Part shown: in pieces, positions 47,295-55,497 of the stretch
Layout of the letters: the number at the start of each line of letters is the position of its first letter
Position numbering within the stretch: the stretch's first letter is position 1
Assembly (NCBI RefSeq): GCF_002002885.1
Contig: NZ_CP019510.1
Location: forward strand, 806,001-870,000
Reading direction: 5' to 3'
Length of the DNA stretch: 64,000 nucleotides
Source of the DNA: Janthinobacterium sp. LM6
GTDB lineage: Bacteria > Pseudomonadota > Gammaproteobacteria > Burkholderiales > Burkholderiaceae_D
The notes under the pieces: model-generated
The model's input: the letters and a program-made list of their open reading frames with translations, nothing else
Databases searched by the model: none
What the model was told of the DNA's origin: nothing
Made by a program: the position numbers and the translations under genes

Positions 47295-49694
47295 ATGACC
47301 AATTTCATCGTTAAAAAAGTAGCCGTCCTCGGCGCCGGCGTGATGGGTGCGCAGATCGCCGCCCACTGCATCAACGCGAAAGTGCCGGTCGTGCTGTTCG
47401 ACTTGCCGGCAAAAGAAGGTCCGAAGAATGGCATCGTGCTGCGCGCCATCGAGAACCTGAAAAAACTGTCGCCTGCACCGCTGGGCAACAAGGATGACGC
47501 CGCGCTGATCCAGGTGGCCAATTACGAAGACAACCTGGACCTGCTGGCCGGTTGCGACCTGATCATCGAAGCCATCGCCGAGCGCATGGACTGGAAACAC
47601 GACCTGTATCAAAAGGTCGCCCCGCACATCGGCCCGAACGCGATTTTCGCCTCGAACACCTCGGGCCTGTCGATCACCAAGCTGGCCGAAGGCTTCGACG
47701 CCGACCTGAAATCGCGCTACTGCGGCGTGCATTTCTTCAACCCGCCGCGCTATATGCACCTGGTCGAAATCATCCCGACCGGGTTCACCAAGCCTGAAAT
47801 CGCCGACCAGCTGGAAGGCTTCCTGACCACCACCCTGGGCAAGGGCGTAGTCCGCGCCAAGGACACGCCGAACTTCATCGCCAACCGCGTGGGCGTGTTC
47901 GGCATCCTGGCCATCGTGCACGAAGCCGAAAAATTCGGCCTGTCCGTGGACGTCGTCGATGATTTGACTGGCGCCAAGCTGGGCCGCGCCAAGTCGGGCA
48001 CCTTCCGCACGGCGGACGTGGTCGGCCTGGACACCATGGGCCATGTGATCAAGACCATGCAGGATTACCTGCCGAACGACCCGTTCGCCGCCGTCTACAA
48101 GACGCCGGCCGTGCTGGCGCAGCTGGTGGAAAAAGGCGCGCTGGGCCAGAAGAGCGGCGCGGGCTTCTACAAGAAGGTCGGCAAGGAAATTCAACGCCTC
48201 GATTTCGCCACCGGTGAATACGTGGCTGGCGGCGCCAAGGCTGCCGACATCATCGCCCGCATCCTGAAGGAAAAGGATCCTGTCAAGAAGATGAAGGCGC
48301 TGCGCGAATCGACTAACCCGCAAGGCCAGTTCCTGTGGGCGATCTTCCGCGACGCTTTCCATTACATCGCCATCCACCTCGACACCGTGGCCGACAATGC
48401 GCGCGACATCGACTTCGCCATGCGCTGGGGCTTCGGCTGGAACGTCGGTCCGTTTGAAACGTGGCAGGCATCGAACTGGCTGCAAGTGGCCAACTGGGTC
48501 AAGGAAGACATCGACGCCGGCCACGCGCTGTGCAATGCACCGCTGCCAGCCTGGGTCTTCGAAGGCCCGGTCGCTGAACAAGGCGGCGTGCACACGCCGG
48601 AAGGTTCCTACTCCGCCGTGTCGAACAGCTTCGTACCCCGTTCGACCCTGGCCGTGTACGACCGCCAGCCGTTCCGCGCGCCAGTCCTGGGCAGCGGCGC
48701 CATCGACGGCAAGACCGCCGGCACCACCGTCTTCGAAGACGAATCCGTGCGCGTCTGGCATACGGGCGACGACGTCCTGATCATCTCGTTCAAGACCAAG
48801 ATGCACGTGATCGGCGAAGGCGTGATCAACGGCCTGAAACTGGCGTTGGCCGAAGCGGAAAAGAACTTCAAGGGCCTGGTGATCTGGCACGCCGACGCAG
48901 CCGAAGGCGGCGCCTTCTCGGCCGGCGCCGACCTGCAATCGGCCCTGCCGGCGTTCATGCAAGGCGGCGTGAAAGCCGTCGATCCGATCATCGCCGAACT
49001 GCAGAATACCTTCATGTCGCTGAAATACGCGAACGTGCCGGTGATCGCCGCGGTGGCGGGCCTGGCACTGGGCGGCGGTTGCGAGCTGGCGCTGCATGCG
49101 TCGAAGCGCGTGGCCTCGATCGAGTCGTATATCGGCCTGGTGGAAGTGGGCGTGGGCCTGATTCCTGCCGGCGGCGGCTTGAAGGAAGCGGCGCAGCGCG
49201 CCTACAAGGAAGCCAAGGGTAACGACATCCTGCAATTCCTGAAAACGGGCTTCACCAATGCAGCCACCGCCAACGTGTCGAAATCGGCGCTGGAAGCGAA
49301 AAAAATGGGCTACCTGAAGGAAGACGACGTAATCGTGTTCAACGCCTACGAGCTGCTGCATGTGGCCAAGGTCGAAGCACGCGCCATGTTCGACGCGGGC
49401 TTCCGTCCGCAACTGCCGTCGCTGATCCAGGTGACGGGTCGTTACGGCTGGGGCACCATCAAGGCGCAGCTGGTCAACATGCGCGACGGCGGCTTCATTT
49501 CGGCGCACGATTTCAAGCTGGGCGAGATGATCGCCGAGATCGTATCGGGCGGCGACGTGGATCAGGGCAGCTTCGTCAGCGAACAGTGGCTGCTGGATAT
49601 GGAACGCAAGGCATTCCTGGAGCTGTTGAATCATCCGAAAACCCAGGAACGGATCATGGGCATGATGCAGACCGGTAAGCCGGTACGCAACTAA
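47295..49694 (+). CDS. Bifunctional 3-hydroxyacyl-CoA dehydrogenase / enoyl-CoA hydratase
   Basis: A 799-aa multifunctional beta-oxidation enzyme. The 3-hydroxyacyl-CoA dehydrogenase half comes first, with the Rossmann motif VAVLGAGVMGAQIAAHC at 9-25 and HFFNPPRYMHLVEII at about 145. The crotonase-fold hydratase half is at the C-terminus (GAFSAGADLQSALPAF, AGLALGGGCELALHASKRVASIESYIGLVEVGVGLIPAGGG). This order is that of FadN, not the hydratase-first order of E. coli FadB. It lies 14 bases after the dehydrogenase gene. Confidence 0.95.
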   Translation: MTNFIVKKVAVLGAGVMGAQIAAHCINAKVPVVLFDLPAKEGPKNGIVLRAIENLKKLSPAPLGNKDDAALIQVANYEDNLDLLAGCDLIIEAIAERMDWKHDLYQKVAPHIGPNAIFASNTSGLSITKLAEGFDADLKSRYCGVHFFNPPRYMHLVEIIPTGFTKPEIADQLEGFLTTTLGKGVVRAKDTPNFIANRVGVFGILAIVHEAEKFGLSVDVVDDLTGAKLGRAKSGTFRTADVVGLDTMGHVIKTMQDYLPNDPFAAVYKTPAVLAQLVEKGALGQKSGAGFYKKVGKEIQRLDFATGEYVAGGAKAADIIARILKEKDPVKKMKALRESTNPQGQFLWAIFRDAFHYIAIHLDTVADNARDIDFAMRWGFGWNVGPFETWQASNWLQVANWVKEDIDAGHALCNAPLPAWVFEGPVAEQGGVHTPEGSYSAVSNSFVPRSTLAVYDRQPFRAPVLGSGAIDGKTAGTTVFEDESVRVWHTGDDVLIISFKTKMHVIGEGVINGLKLALAEAEKNFKGLVIWHADAAEGGAFSAGADLQSALPAFMQGGVKAVDPIIAELQNTFMSLKYANVPVIAAVAGLALGGGCELALHASKRVASIESYIGLVEVGVGLIPAGGGLKEAAQRAYKEAKGNDILQFLKTGFTNAATANVSKSALEAKKMGYLKEDDVIVFNAYELLHVAKVEARAMFDAGFRPQLPSLIQVTGRYGWGTIKAQLVNMRDGGFISAHDFKLGEMIAEIVSGGDVDQGSFVSEQWLLDMERKAFLELLNHPKTQERIMGMMQTGKPVRN

Positions 49695-49705
49695 GCACAG
49701 CGTCG

Positions 49706-50203
49706 ATGACGATCCTGTCCCTCGTATTTAAAGTACTGCTGCGCGTGAGGCCAAGCATGGTGTATGACCGTATCAAACAACAGATGATGGACACCTTGCC
49801 CTTCGTGCGGCTGCTGGGCATCAGCATCGACGAGATCGGCGCCGGCACCGCGAAGGTGTCGATGCCGGACGATCCCAAACTGCATAACCACCTGGGCACG
49901 CAGCATGCGGGCGCCTTGTTTACCCTGGCCGAAACGGCTTCCGGCGCGGCCATGGCGGGCGGCTTCGCCGAGTTGATACTGGGCTTGCGCCCGGTGGCCA
50001 AGGAGTCGCGCATTCGGTACCAGAAGGTGGCCCGGGGGGCGACGCGCGCCGAAGGCCGCGTGCCGGGCGACCTGGCTGCCTTGAAGGCGCAGCTGGCGCA
50101 GGATGGCAAGGTGGCGTTTCCCGTGGAAGTCGATATTTTCGATGCCGAAGGCACGCTGGCGGCACAGGTGACGGTGGACTGGTATTTGTCGCAGAAGCGA
50201 TAA
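49706..50203 (+). CDS. Hotdog-fold thioesterase-like protein (PaaI/DUF4442 type)
   Basis: A 165-aa hotdog-fold protein. The region VRLLGISIDEIGAGTAKVSMPDDPKLHNHLGTQHAGALFTLAETASGAAMAGGF is typical of the PaaI/DUF4442 thioesterases; the conserved His and Asn lie in HNHLGTQHAG. It is within the beta-oxidation operon, 11 bases after the multifunctional enzyme gene, so it could hydrolyse stalled acyl-CoAs and free CoA. This use is inferred from position. A downstream ATG (MVYDRIKQQM) is an alternative start. Confidence 0.82.
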   Translation: MTILSLVFKVLLRVRPSMVYDRIKQQMMDTLPFVRLLGISIDEIGAGTAKVSMPDDPKLHNHLGTQHAGALFTLAETASGAAMAGGFAELILGLRPVAKESRIRYQKVARGATRAEGRVPGDLAALKAQLAQDGKVAFPVEVDIFDAEGTLAAQVTVDWYLSQKR

Positions 50204-50263
50204 GCCAGTACCCCGGATATTCGACAGAACACGAACCTCGTTCAACATCTTTGAAAGCATAAA

Positions 50264-51460
50264 ATGAGCAAACAACTTCAAGACGCCTACATCGTCTCTG
50301 CAACCCGCACCCCGATCGGCAAGGCGCCGCGCGGCATGTTCAAGAACACCCGCCCGGACGACCTGCTGGTGCGCGTCCTGCAATCGGCCCTGGCGCAAGC
50401 GCCTGGCCTGGACCCGGCGCTGATCACCGACGCGATCATCGGCTGCTCGTTCCCGGAAGCGGAGCAGGGCTTCAATATCGCGCGTAACTCGGTGCTGCTG
50501 GCTGGCTTGCCGAAAACCGTCGGCGGCGTTACCGTCAACCGCTACTGCGCCTCGGGCATCACGGCCATCGCCATGGCGGCTGACCGCATCCGCGTGGGCG
50601 AAGCCGACGTGATGATCGCCGGCGGTATCGAATCGATGTCGATGGTGCCGATGATGGGCCACCACCCATCGATGAACCTGGACATGTTCAGCGACGAGAA
50701 CATCGGCATGGCTTACGGCATGGGCCTGACGGCCGAAAAAGTGGCGCAGCAATGGAAAGTGTCGCGCGAACAGCAGGACGCGTTCTCCGTCGAATCGCAC
50801 CGCCGCGCCATCGCCGCGCAGCAAGCCGGTTTCTTCAAGGCGGAAACGACGCCAGTGGAAATCATCACGCGCACGCCGAACCTGGCCACCGGCCAGGTGG
50901 ACGTATCGCGCCGCACCGTCGACACGGATGAAGGCGCACGCGCCGATTCGTCGATGGAGTCGTTGGCCAAGCTGAAACCGGTCTTCGCCGCCAAGGGCAG
51001 CGTGACCGCCGCCAACAGCTCGCAGATGTCCGACGGCGCCGGCGCGCTGCTGATCGTCAGCGAAAAAATCCTGCGCGAGCACAACCTGACCCCGCTGGCG
51101 AAATTCTCCTCGTTCGCCGTGCGCGGCGTGCCGCCGGAAATCATGGGCATCGGTCCGAAATTCGCCATTCCCGCCGCCTGCGCCGCCGCCGGCATCACGC
51201 AGGACCAGCTGGACTGGATCGAGCTGAACGAAGCGTTTGCAGCGCAAGCCTTGGCCGTGATCGGCGACCTGGGCCTGGATCCATCGAAGGTCAACCCGAT
51301 GGGCGGCGCGATCGCCCTGGGCCACCCGCTGGGCGCCACCGGTGCCATCCGCGCCGCCACCGTGATCCACGCACTGCAGCGCACCAAGCAAAAGTACGGC
51401 ATGGTCACGATGTGCGTGGGCGCCGGCATGGGCGCAGCAGGCATCTTCGAGCGCGTCTAA
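50264..51460 (+). CDS. fadA: Acetyl-CoA C-acyltransferase (3-ketoacyl-CoA thiolase)
   Basis: A 398-aa thiolase that cleaves 3-ketoacyl-CoA. The nucleophilic Cys is Cys95 in VNRYCASGITAIAM, the catalytic His is in GGAIALGHPLGATGAI, and the second Cys is in MCVGAGMGAAGIFERV at the C-terminus. Length and motifs match degradative thiolases. It completes the beta-oxidation cycle with the dehydrogenase and FadN-type enzymes upstream. AAAGCATAAA before the ATG gives only a weak ribosome-binding site. Confidence 0.95.
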   Translation: MSKQLQDAYIVSATRTPIGKAPRGMFKNTRPDDLLVRVLQSALAQAPGLDPALITDAIIGCSFPEAEQGFNIARNSVLLAGLPKTVGGVTVNRYCASGITAIAMAADRIRVGEADVMIAGGIESMSMVPMMGHHPSMNLDMFSDENIGMAYGMGLTAEKVAQQWKVSREQQDAFSVESHRRAIAAQQAGFFKAETTPVEIITRTPNLATGQVDVSRRTVDTDEGARADSSMESLAKLKPVFAAKGSVTAANSSQMSDGAGALLIVSEKILREHNLTPLAKFSSFAVRGVPPEIMGIGPKFAIPAACAAAGITQDQLDWIELNEAFAAQALAVIGDLGLDPSKVNPMGGAIALGHPLGATGAIRAATVIHALQRTKQKYGMVTMCVGAGMGAAGIFERV

Positions 51461-51533
51461 GTTCGACGGGCTAAAGTAATACAACAGGGCGCTGCGGGAT
51501 TACCCCGGCGCCCTTGATCATTCTGGAGACGAC

Positions 51534-52313
51534 ATGGATATTTTGTGCAGCAAGAGCGAGGGCATTCTGACCCTGGAATTCAACCGCCTGGAACGCAAGA
51601 ATGCGATCACGGGCGCCATGTACCAGACCCTGGCCGATGCGCTGGTGGCGGCGGAGACGGACGATGCCGTACGCGCCATCCTGATCTGCGGCAAGCGCGA
51701 GATTTTCACGGCCGGCAACGACCTCGATGACTTCATGAAGACGGCGCGCCCGAAGGATGGCTCGCTCGACCATGACCGTCCCGTGTTCCAGTTCATGCGC
51801 GCGCTGTACGGCAGCAGCAAGCCCGTGGTGGCGGCTGTGTCCGGCCCCGCCATCGGCATCGGCACCACCTTGCTGATGCACTGCGACCTCGTCTACGCGG
51901 CCGACAATGCCAGCTTCTCGATGCCGTTCACGCAGCTGGGCCTGTGCCCGGAATTCGGCTCCAGCCTGCTGCTCACGCAACTGGCCGGCTATCCGCGCGC
52001 GGCGGAAAAGCTGATGCTGGGCGAGTCCTTCCCGGCCAGCGAAGCGCTGGAAATGGGCCTGGTGTCGAAAGTCGTGCCCCTGTACGAGCTGATGACCTTC
52101 GCGCAAGGCCAAGCCGCCAAGCTGGCGGCCCTGCCGGCCGCCTCCATCCGCGCCACCAAGCGCCTGATGAAGCAAAGCCGCATGGAGCCGATGAAGGCCG
52201 CCATCGCCGACGAAAACAAGTTGTTCAGCGCCATGCTGGGCGGCGCCGAAGCGAAGGAAGCGTTTACGGCTTTTTTTGAAAAGCGCAAGCCCGACTTCAA
52301 GCAGTTCGTATAA
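51534..52313 (+). CDS. Enoyl-CoA hydratase/isomerase family protein
   Basis: A 259-aa crotonase-fold protein. The oxyanion-hole segments are GKREIFTAGNDLDDFM and VAAVSGPAIGIGTTLLMHCDLVYAADNASFSMPFTQLGLCPEFGSSLLL. Glu residues at the usual hydratase positions are not both evident, so isomerase or hydratase activity is open. It lies 73 bases after fadA, with a GGAG site before the ATG, and is the last gene of the beta-oxidation block. Immediately beyond it base composition changes sharply. Confidence 0.87.
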   Translation: MDILCSKSEGILTLEFNRLERKNAITGAMYQTLADALVAAETDDAVRAILICGKREIFTAGNDLDDFMKTARPKDGSLDHDRPVFQFMRALYGSSKPVVAAVSGPAIGIGTTLLMHCDLVYAADNASFSMPFTQLGLCPEFGSSLLLTQLAGYPRAAEKLMLGESFPASEALEMGLVSKVVPLYELMTFAQGQAAKLAALPAASIRATKRLMKQSRMEPMKAAIADENKLFSAMLGGAEAKEAFTAFFEKRKPDFKQFV

Positions 52314-52368
52314 TTTTGAATTATATCGATAAAGATCTATTTTTTTAGTATTTCATAATTTCGATATC

Positions 52369-52401
52369 GCGTATTGATGAAATTGTATTTCATCAATACG
52401 C
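52369..52401. repeat. Perfect 14-bp inverted repeat at the edge of the AT-rich islet
   Basis: GCGTATTGATGAAA at 52369-52382 and TTTCATCAATACGC at 52388-52401 are perfectly complementary around a 5-base TTGTA loop. It lies between two convergent genes (hydratase and the minus-strand orphan). The plus strand after it is TATTCTATAAATTT; there is no clean T tract, so it may be a weak bidirectional terminator or a recombination/binding site. Confidence 0.88.
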
Positions 52402-52414
52402 TATTCTATAAATT

Positions 52415-52996
52415 TCAATCAAGTGCTGCAAAATTATTATTGTATTTGCTTATCTTGTTTCGGATAATTTCAATTGGCGGATCTTGTGAGACAAATTTTT
52501 CTTTATCAAATGCTTTAACAAAAGATTCTTTTGCTAGCGCTTCAGGTACCAGTGCAGTTGAGTGCCATATGTGACGCCATACATTTAATTCGGCAAGTGT
52601 CTCTATAACATATACAGGTGCACTCATTGCCTCGCGCAATCCTTTGGCTGTCGAAGTTCCATTTAACGGTCTAGGTGCTCTAACTTCTTCACCTTCCTCA
52701 TCCCAACCGATCCAGTGACTATAAAATCCAGTGGCCCGATTGGGAAGGGAGTGGAATTCGTAATAAGCGCAGCTTTGTAGGGGCATGCGATTTTGACATA
52801 TCTTTCGCATTACTCTTAACGAAACCTTGCCGAACTCATCCTTTGGAAGTCCTTTAAGGGTTTCTCTGAAATGATGATAGCTTTGATACCCTAGTGCAAT
52901 TGCCCGCACATTTAGCATCTTGCAATGCGACAAGCTAGAGTTGGATTTATCTTCGAGGTATTTAAATGCTTTGAGGACAGATTCGATACTAAACAT
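52415..52996 (-). CDS. Orphan protein in an AT-rich islet
   Basis: A 193-aa protein I do not recognise as a whole. The N-terminal segment SSLSHCKMLNVRAIALGYQSYHHFRETLKG resembles a motif (S-hydrophobic-SH...AxxLGYxSW/Y...L) found near the N-termini of uncharacterised proteins carried by mobile DNA. The middle has HSLPNRATGFYSHWIGWDEEGEEVRAPRPLNG. The ATG at 52996 is preceded by AGGAG. Codons are AT-rich, unlike every neighbour. No partner gene is beside it. The gene and its flanks, from 52314 to about 53400, are probably horizontally acquired. Function unknown. Confidence 0.7.
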   Translation of the reverse strand: MFSIESVLKAFKYLEDKSNSSLSHCKMLNVRAIALGYQSYHHFRETLKGLPKDEFGKVSLRVMRKICQNRMPLQSCAYYEFHSLPNRATGFYSHWIGWDEEGEEVRAPRPLNGTSTAKGLREAMSAPVYVIETLAELNVWRHIWHSTALVPEALAKESFVKAFDKEKFVSQDPPIEIIRNKISKYNNNFAALD

Positions 52997-52999
52997 CAC

Positions 53000-53380
53000 A
53001 TACTCCTAATAGGGGAGCCGCTGAAATTATTATTTTCAGTAAGCATGCTGCTTGCTATTTTCGGCAATTAAGATTGTATGTGCAATTAGTTTTGCAGGCG
53101 ATTTTTCCCTTGCAGCAGGGTGGTAATCGTAGACGCACGACAATTCTACAACATGTATCCGGAAATGTGTTCTATTTTTATGAGTGTTTTTATCGTGGTG
53201 ATCGTATGGCTCTGTATCAGTGAGAGTTGTTTGTGGTGAGGATACCTAGGAAAGTTACGAATTCGTACCAGCCTTGCCACCGCTGTTGCTGAACGTGAGT
53301 ATGTATTTTGGGCGCATGAATAGGTGCGACGGTGAAGCATATTCATGCCCTGTCAACTTATTATGCGTGTGATAGTTTAG
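53000..53380. other. AT-rich non-coding stretch beside the orphan gene
   Basis: About 380 bases of low-GC DNA with no convincing gene. A hairpin CTGAAA/TTTCAG lies at 53021-53039. A 66-codon open frame on the minus strand (53146-53346) has no ribosome-binding site or family feature, and I do not accept it. The stretch probably holds the promoter of the orphan gene and remnants of acquired DNA. Confidence 0.6.
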
Positions 53381-53995
53381 TCAAAGTTTGAGAGTGGATA
53401 CTCGCGCTTGTGTGTGCATACCCGCTAAAATTAGGCTGACCGAAGCATGCCAGCCGGTCTCGCTGGCCGGCCTGCCCGCCAGCGCATAGCCGTGCAGGAA
53501 ATCGACGATGGCGTCGCGGCCGCGCAGGCGGATCTTTTGTGGCAGATCAAGGCCGTCCAGGGCCAGCTCGAACAGCGCCGTAAAGCGCTCGGCCACATCG
53601 GCTTGCTCTACCAGCCCGCGCGCCATCAGGCGGACGAAATACGGCGTGGCGCTGACCAGTTCCAGGTACAGCGCGCACAGCGCGAGCAGGCGCCGTGGTG
53701 GTGACTGGCGCCGCGTAAACGGCGGCTGGCGCGGGTCGAGCGCGGCAAAACGCTGTACCATCAAGGCCAGCAACAATTCCTCTTTTCCTGCGTAGTAGTG
53801 ATACAGGGCCATGGCGTCCACGCCCAGGCGCTGCGCCAGCGCGCGCATGGAAAACGCTTCGCCTTTTTCTTCCAGCAGGGCCAGGGCCGCCTGCAGGATG
53901 CCGGCGCTGTCCAGCGCGGGCGCGGCGCGGCGGGGACGGCCCGCGCGGCGCGCCGGATTTTCAGTGGCTTGAAGTTTTACGGTTTTCATGGGCAT
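53381..53995 (-). CDS. TetR-family repressor, divergent from a reductase
   Basis: A 204-aa TetR-type regulator. After a basic, disordered N-terminus (NPARRAGRPRRAAPALD) comes the helix-turn-helix in ALALLEEKGEAFSMRALAQRLGVDAMALYHYYAGKEELLLALM. The C-terminal domain resembles TetR_C regulators. It is divergently arranged with a DHFR-like gene across only 35 bases that hold a perfect palindrome, so it probably represses both itself and that gene. An ATG six bases downstream is another possible start; no clear ribosome-binding site is seen. Confidence 0.86.
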   Translation of the reverse strand: MPMKTVKLQATENPARRAGRPRRAAPALDSAGILQAALALLEEKGEAFSMRALAQRLGVDAMALYHYYAGKEELLLALMVQRFAALDPRQPPFTRRQSPPRRLLALCALYLELVSATPYFVRLMARGLVEQADVAERFTALFELALDGLDLPQKIRLRGRDAIVDFLHGYALAGRPASETGWHASVSLILAGMHTQARVSTLKL

Positions 53996-54014
53996 AATTC
54001 TACACTGTAGAATT
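53996..54014. promoter_or_regulatory. Palindromic operator for the divergent TetR pair
   Basis: AATTCTAC-ACT-GTAGAATT is a perfect 8-bp inverted repeat with a 3-base centre. It touches the start of the tetR-like gene and ends 16 bases before the reductase ATG. The position between divergent genes, size and symmetry fit a TetR operator. Confidence 0.75.
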
Positions 54015-54030
54015 AAATTCGGAGAATTTC

Positions 54031-54558
54031 ATGCATAAACCATTCGTCAGCGTTTTTCTCGGCATCAGCCTCGATGGCTGCATCGCGGGAGAAAACGGCG
54101 ACCTGTCCTGGCTGGCCGAGCTGGCGCCCGATACGCCCGAGGCTACCGGCTACACGGCCCTGATGGCGCAGGTCGATACCCTGCTGATCGGGCGCACCAC
54201 CTATGACGCCGTGCTGGGTTTTGCGCCGTGGCCGTATGCGGGCAAGCGCGTGGTGGTCCTGAGCCACCGCGACTTCGCGCCGCGCCATGGCGAGCAGCGC
54301 CGTGAAGGCAGCGTGCGGGAAGTGCTGCGGGAGCTGGCAGAGGAGGGGTGCCGCCACGTGTATCTGGACGGCGGCGCCGTCATCCGCGCTGGTTTGCGCG
54401 AAGGCGTCATCGACAGTGTCACCTTGTCCGTGCTGCCCGTGGTGCTGGGCAAGGGTGTGCGCCTGTTCGAGGATGGCTTGCCGCGCAGCGACTGGCGGCT
54501 GGACGGCACGCGCCAGCTGCCCAGCGGCGTGGTGCAGCTGCGCTATCGGAAAAATTAA
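54031..54558 (+). CDS. RibD C-terminal / dihydrofolate reductase-like protein
   Basis: A 175-aa protein of the RibD-C/YyaP family, with the dihydrofolate-reductase fold. Motifs are VFLGISLDGCIAGENGDLSWL near the start, TLLIGRTTYDAVLGF, and the late GCRHVYLDGGAVIRAGLREGVIDSVTLSVLPVVLGKGVRLFEDG. Such proteins are probably NADPH-dependent reductases with unknown substrates; they are often paired with TetR regulators. GGAGA precedes the ATG. The end overlaps a metallophosphoesterase gene on the other strand by four bases. Confidence 0.87.
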   Translation: MHKPFVSVFLGISLDGCIAGENGDLSWLAELAPDTPEATGYTALMAQVDTLLIGRTTYDAVLGFAPWPYAGKRVVVLSHRDFAPRHGEQRREGSVREVLRELAEEGCRHVYLDGGAVIRAGLREGVIDSVTLSVLPVVLGKGVRLFEDGLPRSDWRLDGTRQLPSGVVQLRYRKN

Positions 54559-55358
54559 ACCGCGCTGGCCAGGTCGACGATGAAGCCGGGATCGTAGCGT
54601 TCATTCTCGGGCGTGCCATCCGGCCGCTTGTAGCCGCAGGGGTTGCACACCACGCGGCAGGCCCGGATGCGATAGTCGAGCGAAGCATGCATGTGGCCAT
54701 GCACCCACAGGTCCGCTTGCGCCACCAGCGCGTCCAGCTGCGAGGCGAAGGCGGGTGAACCGAGGTTGTCTGCATACTGCTCTTCCACCGACAGCATCGA
54801 CGGCGCCATGTGCGTGATGACGACCGTCTTGCCATCGAACGGTTGCGCCAGCTGCCGCTCAAGCCAGGCGCGGTGCTGCGCGTGCAGCTGCGCCGTGTCG
54901 CTGGCGCACAGCAGGCGGGGCGTGTTGCCGCCCGTGCTGATGCGTTTGTAGTCGGGCATGTAGGCTTGCGCCGCGTTGAGCGCTTCTTCCCGGCGCTCTG
55001 CGCCGAAGAGTAAAAAATCCGTCCACAGCGTGACGCCGAGGAAGCGTACGCCGCCGAGTTCCACGGCGTCGCCGTCGAGCAGGCGGATGTTGGCGCCGTG
55101 CGCATTGGCGCTGGCGCAGGCGTCGCGCACGGCGTCCTGCATCTGTTCGAGCTGGTGGCCATACCCCTCGTGATTGCCATGCACGTACAGCACGGGCAGG
55201 GCGCCGAAGGTGCGCGCGGCCCAGGCGATGGCATTGCTGCCCGTGTCGATGTCGCCGGCCAGGATCACCGCGTCGGGGCGGCTGGCGGCAAGGTCGATGG
55301 CGGGCGTGTCTTCACCCCAGACTTCCAGGTGCAGGTCGGACAGGATCAGCAAACGCAT
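54555..55358 (-). CDS. Calcineurin-like metallophosphoesterase, copy A
   Basis: A 267-aa phosphoesterase. The metal-binding motifs are LSDLHLE at the N-terminus, LAGDIDTG, YVHGNHEGYGH, and the later VVITHMAPS and VHGHMHAS, so all five blocks of the calcineurin-like fold are intact. A paralogue with closely similar sequence lies at 56890-57693, also on the minus strand, with a metallo-beta-lactamase between them. Substrates of this group include cyclic nucleotides, nucleotides and others; none can be named here. The stop overlaps the reductase gene by four bases. Confidence 0.88.
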   Translation of the reverse strand: MRLLILSDLHLEVWGEDTPAIDLAASRPDAVILAGDIDTGSNAIAWAARTFGALPVLYVHGNHEGYGHQLEQMQDAVRDACASANAHGANIRLLDGDAVELGGVRFLGVTLWTDFLLFGAERREEALNAAQAYMPDYKRISTGGNTPRLLCASDTAQLHAQHRAWLERQLAQPFDGKTVVITHMAPSMLSVEEQYADNLGSPAFASQLDALVAQADLWVHGHMHASLDYRIRACRVVCNPCGYKRPDGTPENERYDPGFIVDLASAV

Positions 55359-55497
55359 GGCAATAAGGCGACTAGGCGCGCGGCAGTCTATGGGCCTCTA
55401 TCGTAGCGCAAGTCGCTGCGTCCGTCTGCTTGACCGCGCGAGGGTAGCGACGTTACCCTGTGGCATTGATTCATACCGCCTATCTTCCTGGAGCCGC

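Noticed and set aside
47277..49634. 785-codon open frame on the minus strand
   Set aside because: Antisense to the FadN-type enzyme gene; shadow composition.
49691..51484. 597-codon open frame on the minus strand
   Set aside because: Antisense to the thioesterase and thiolase genes; no domain.
53146..53346. 66-codon open frame in the AT-rich interval
   Set aside because: No ribosome-binding site, no family pattern and irregular composition; probably chance.
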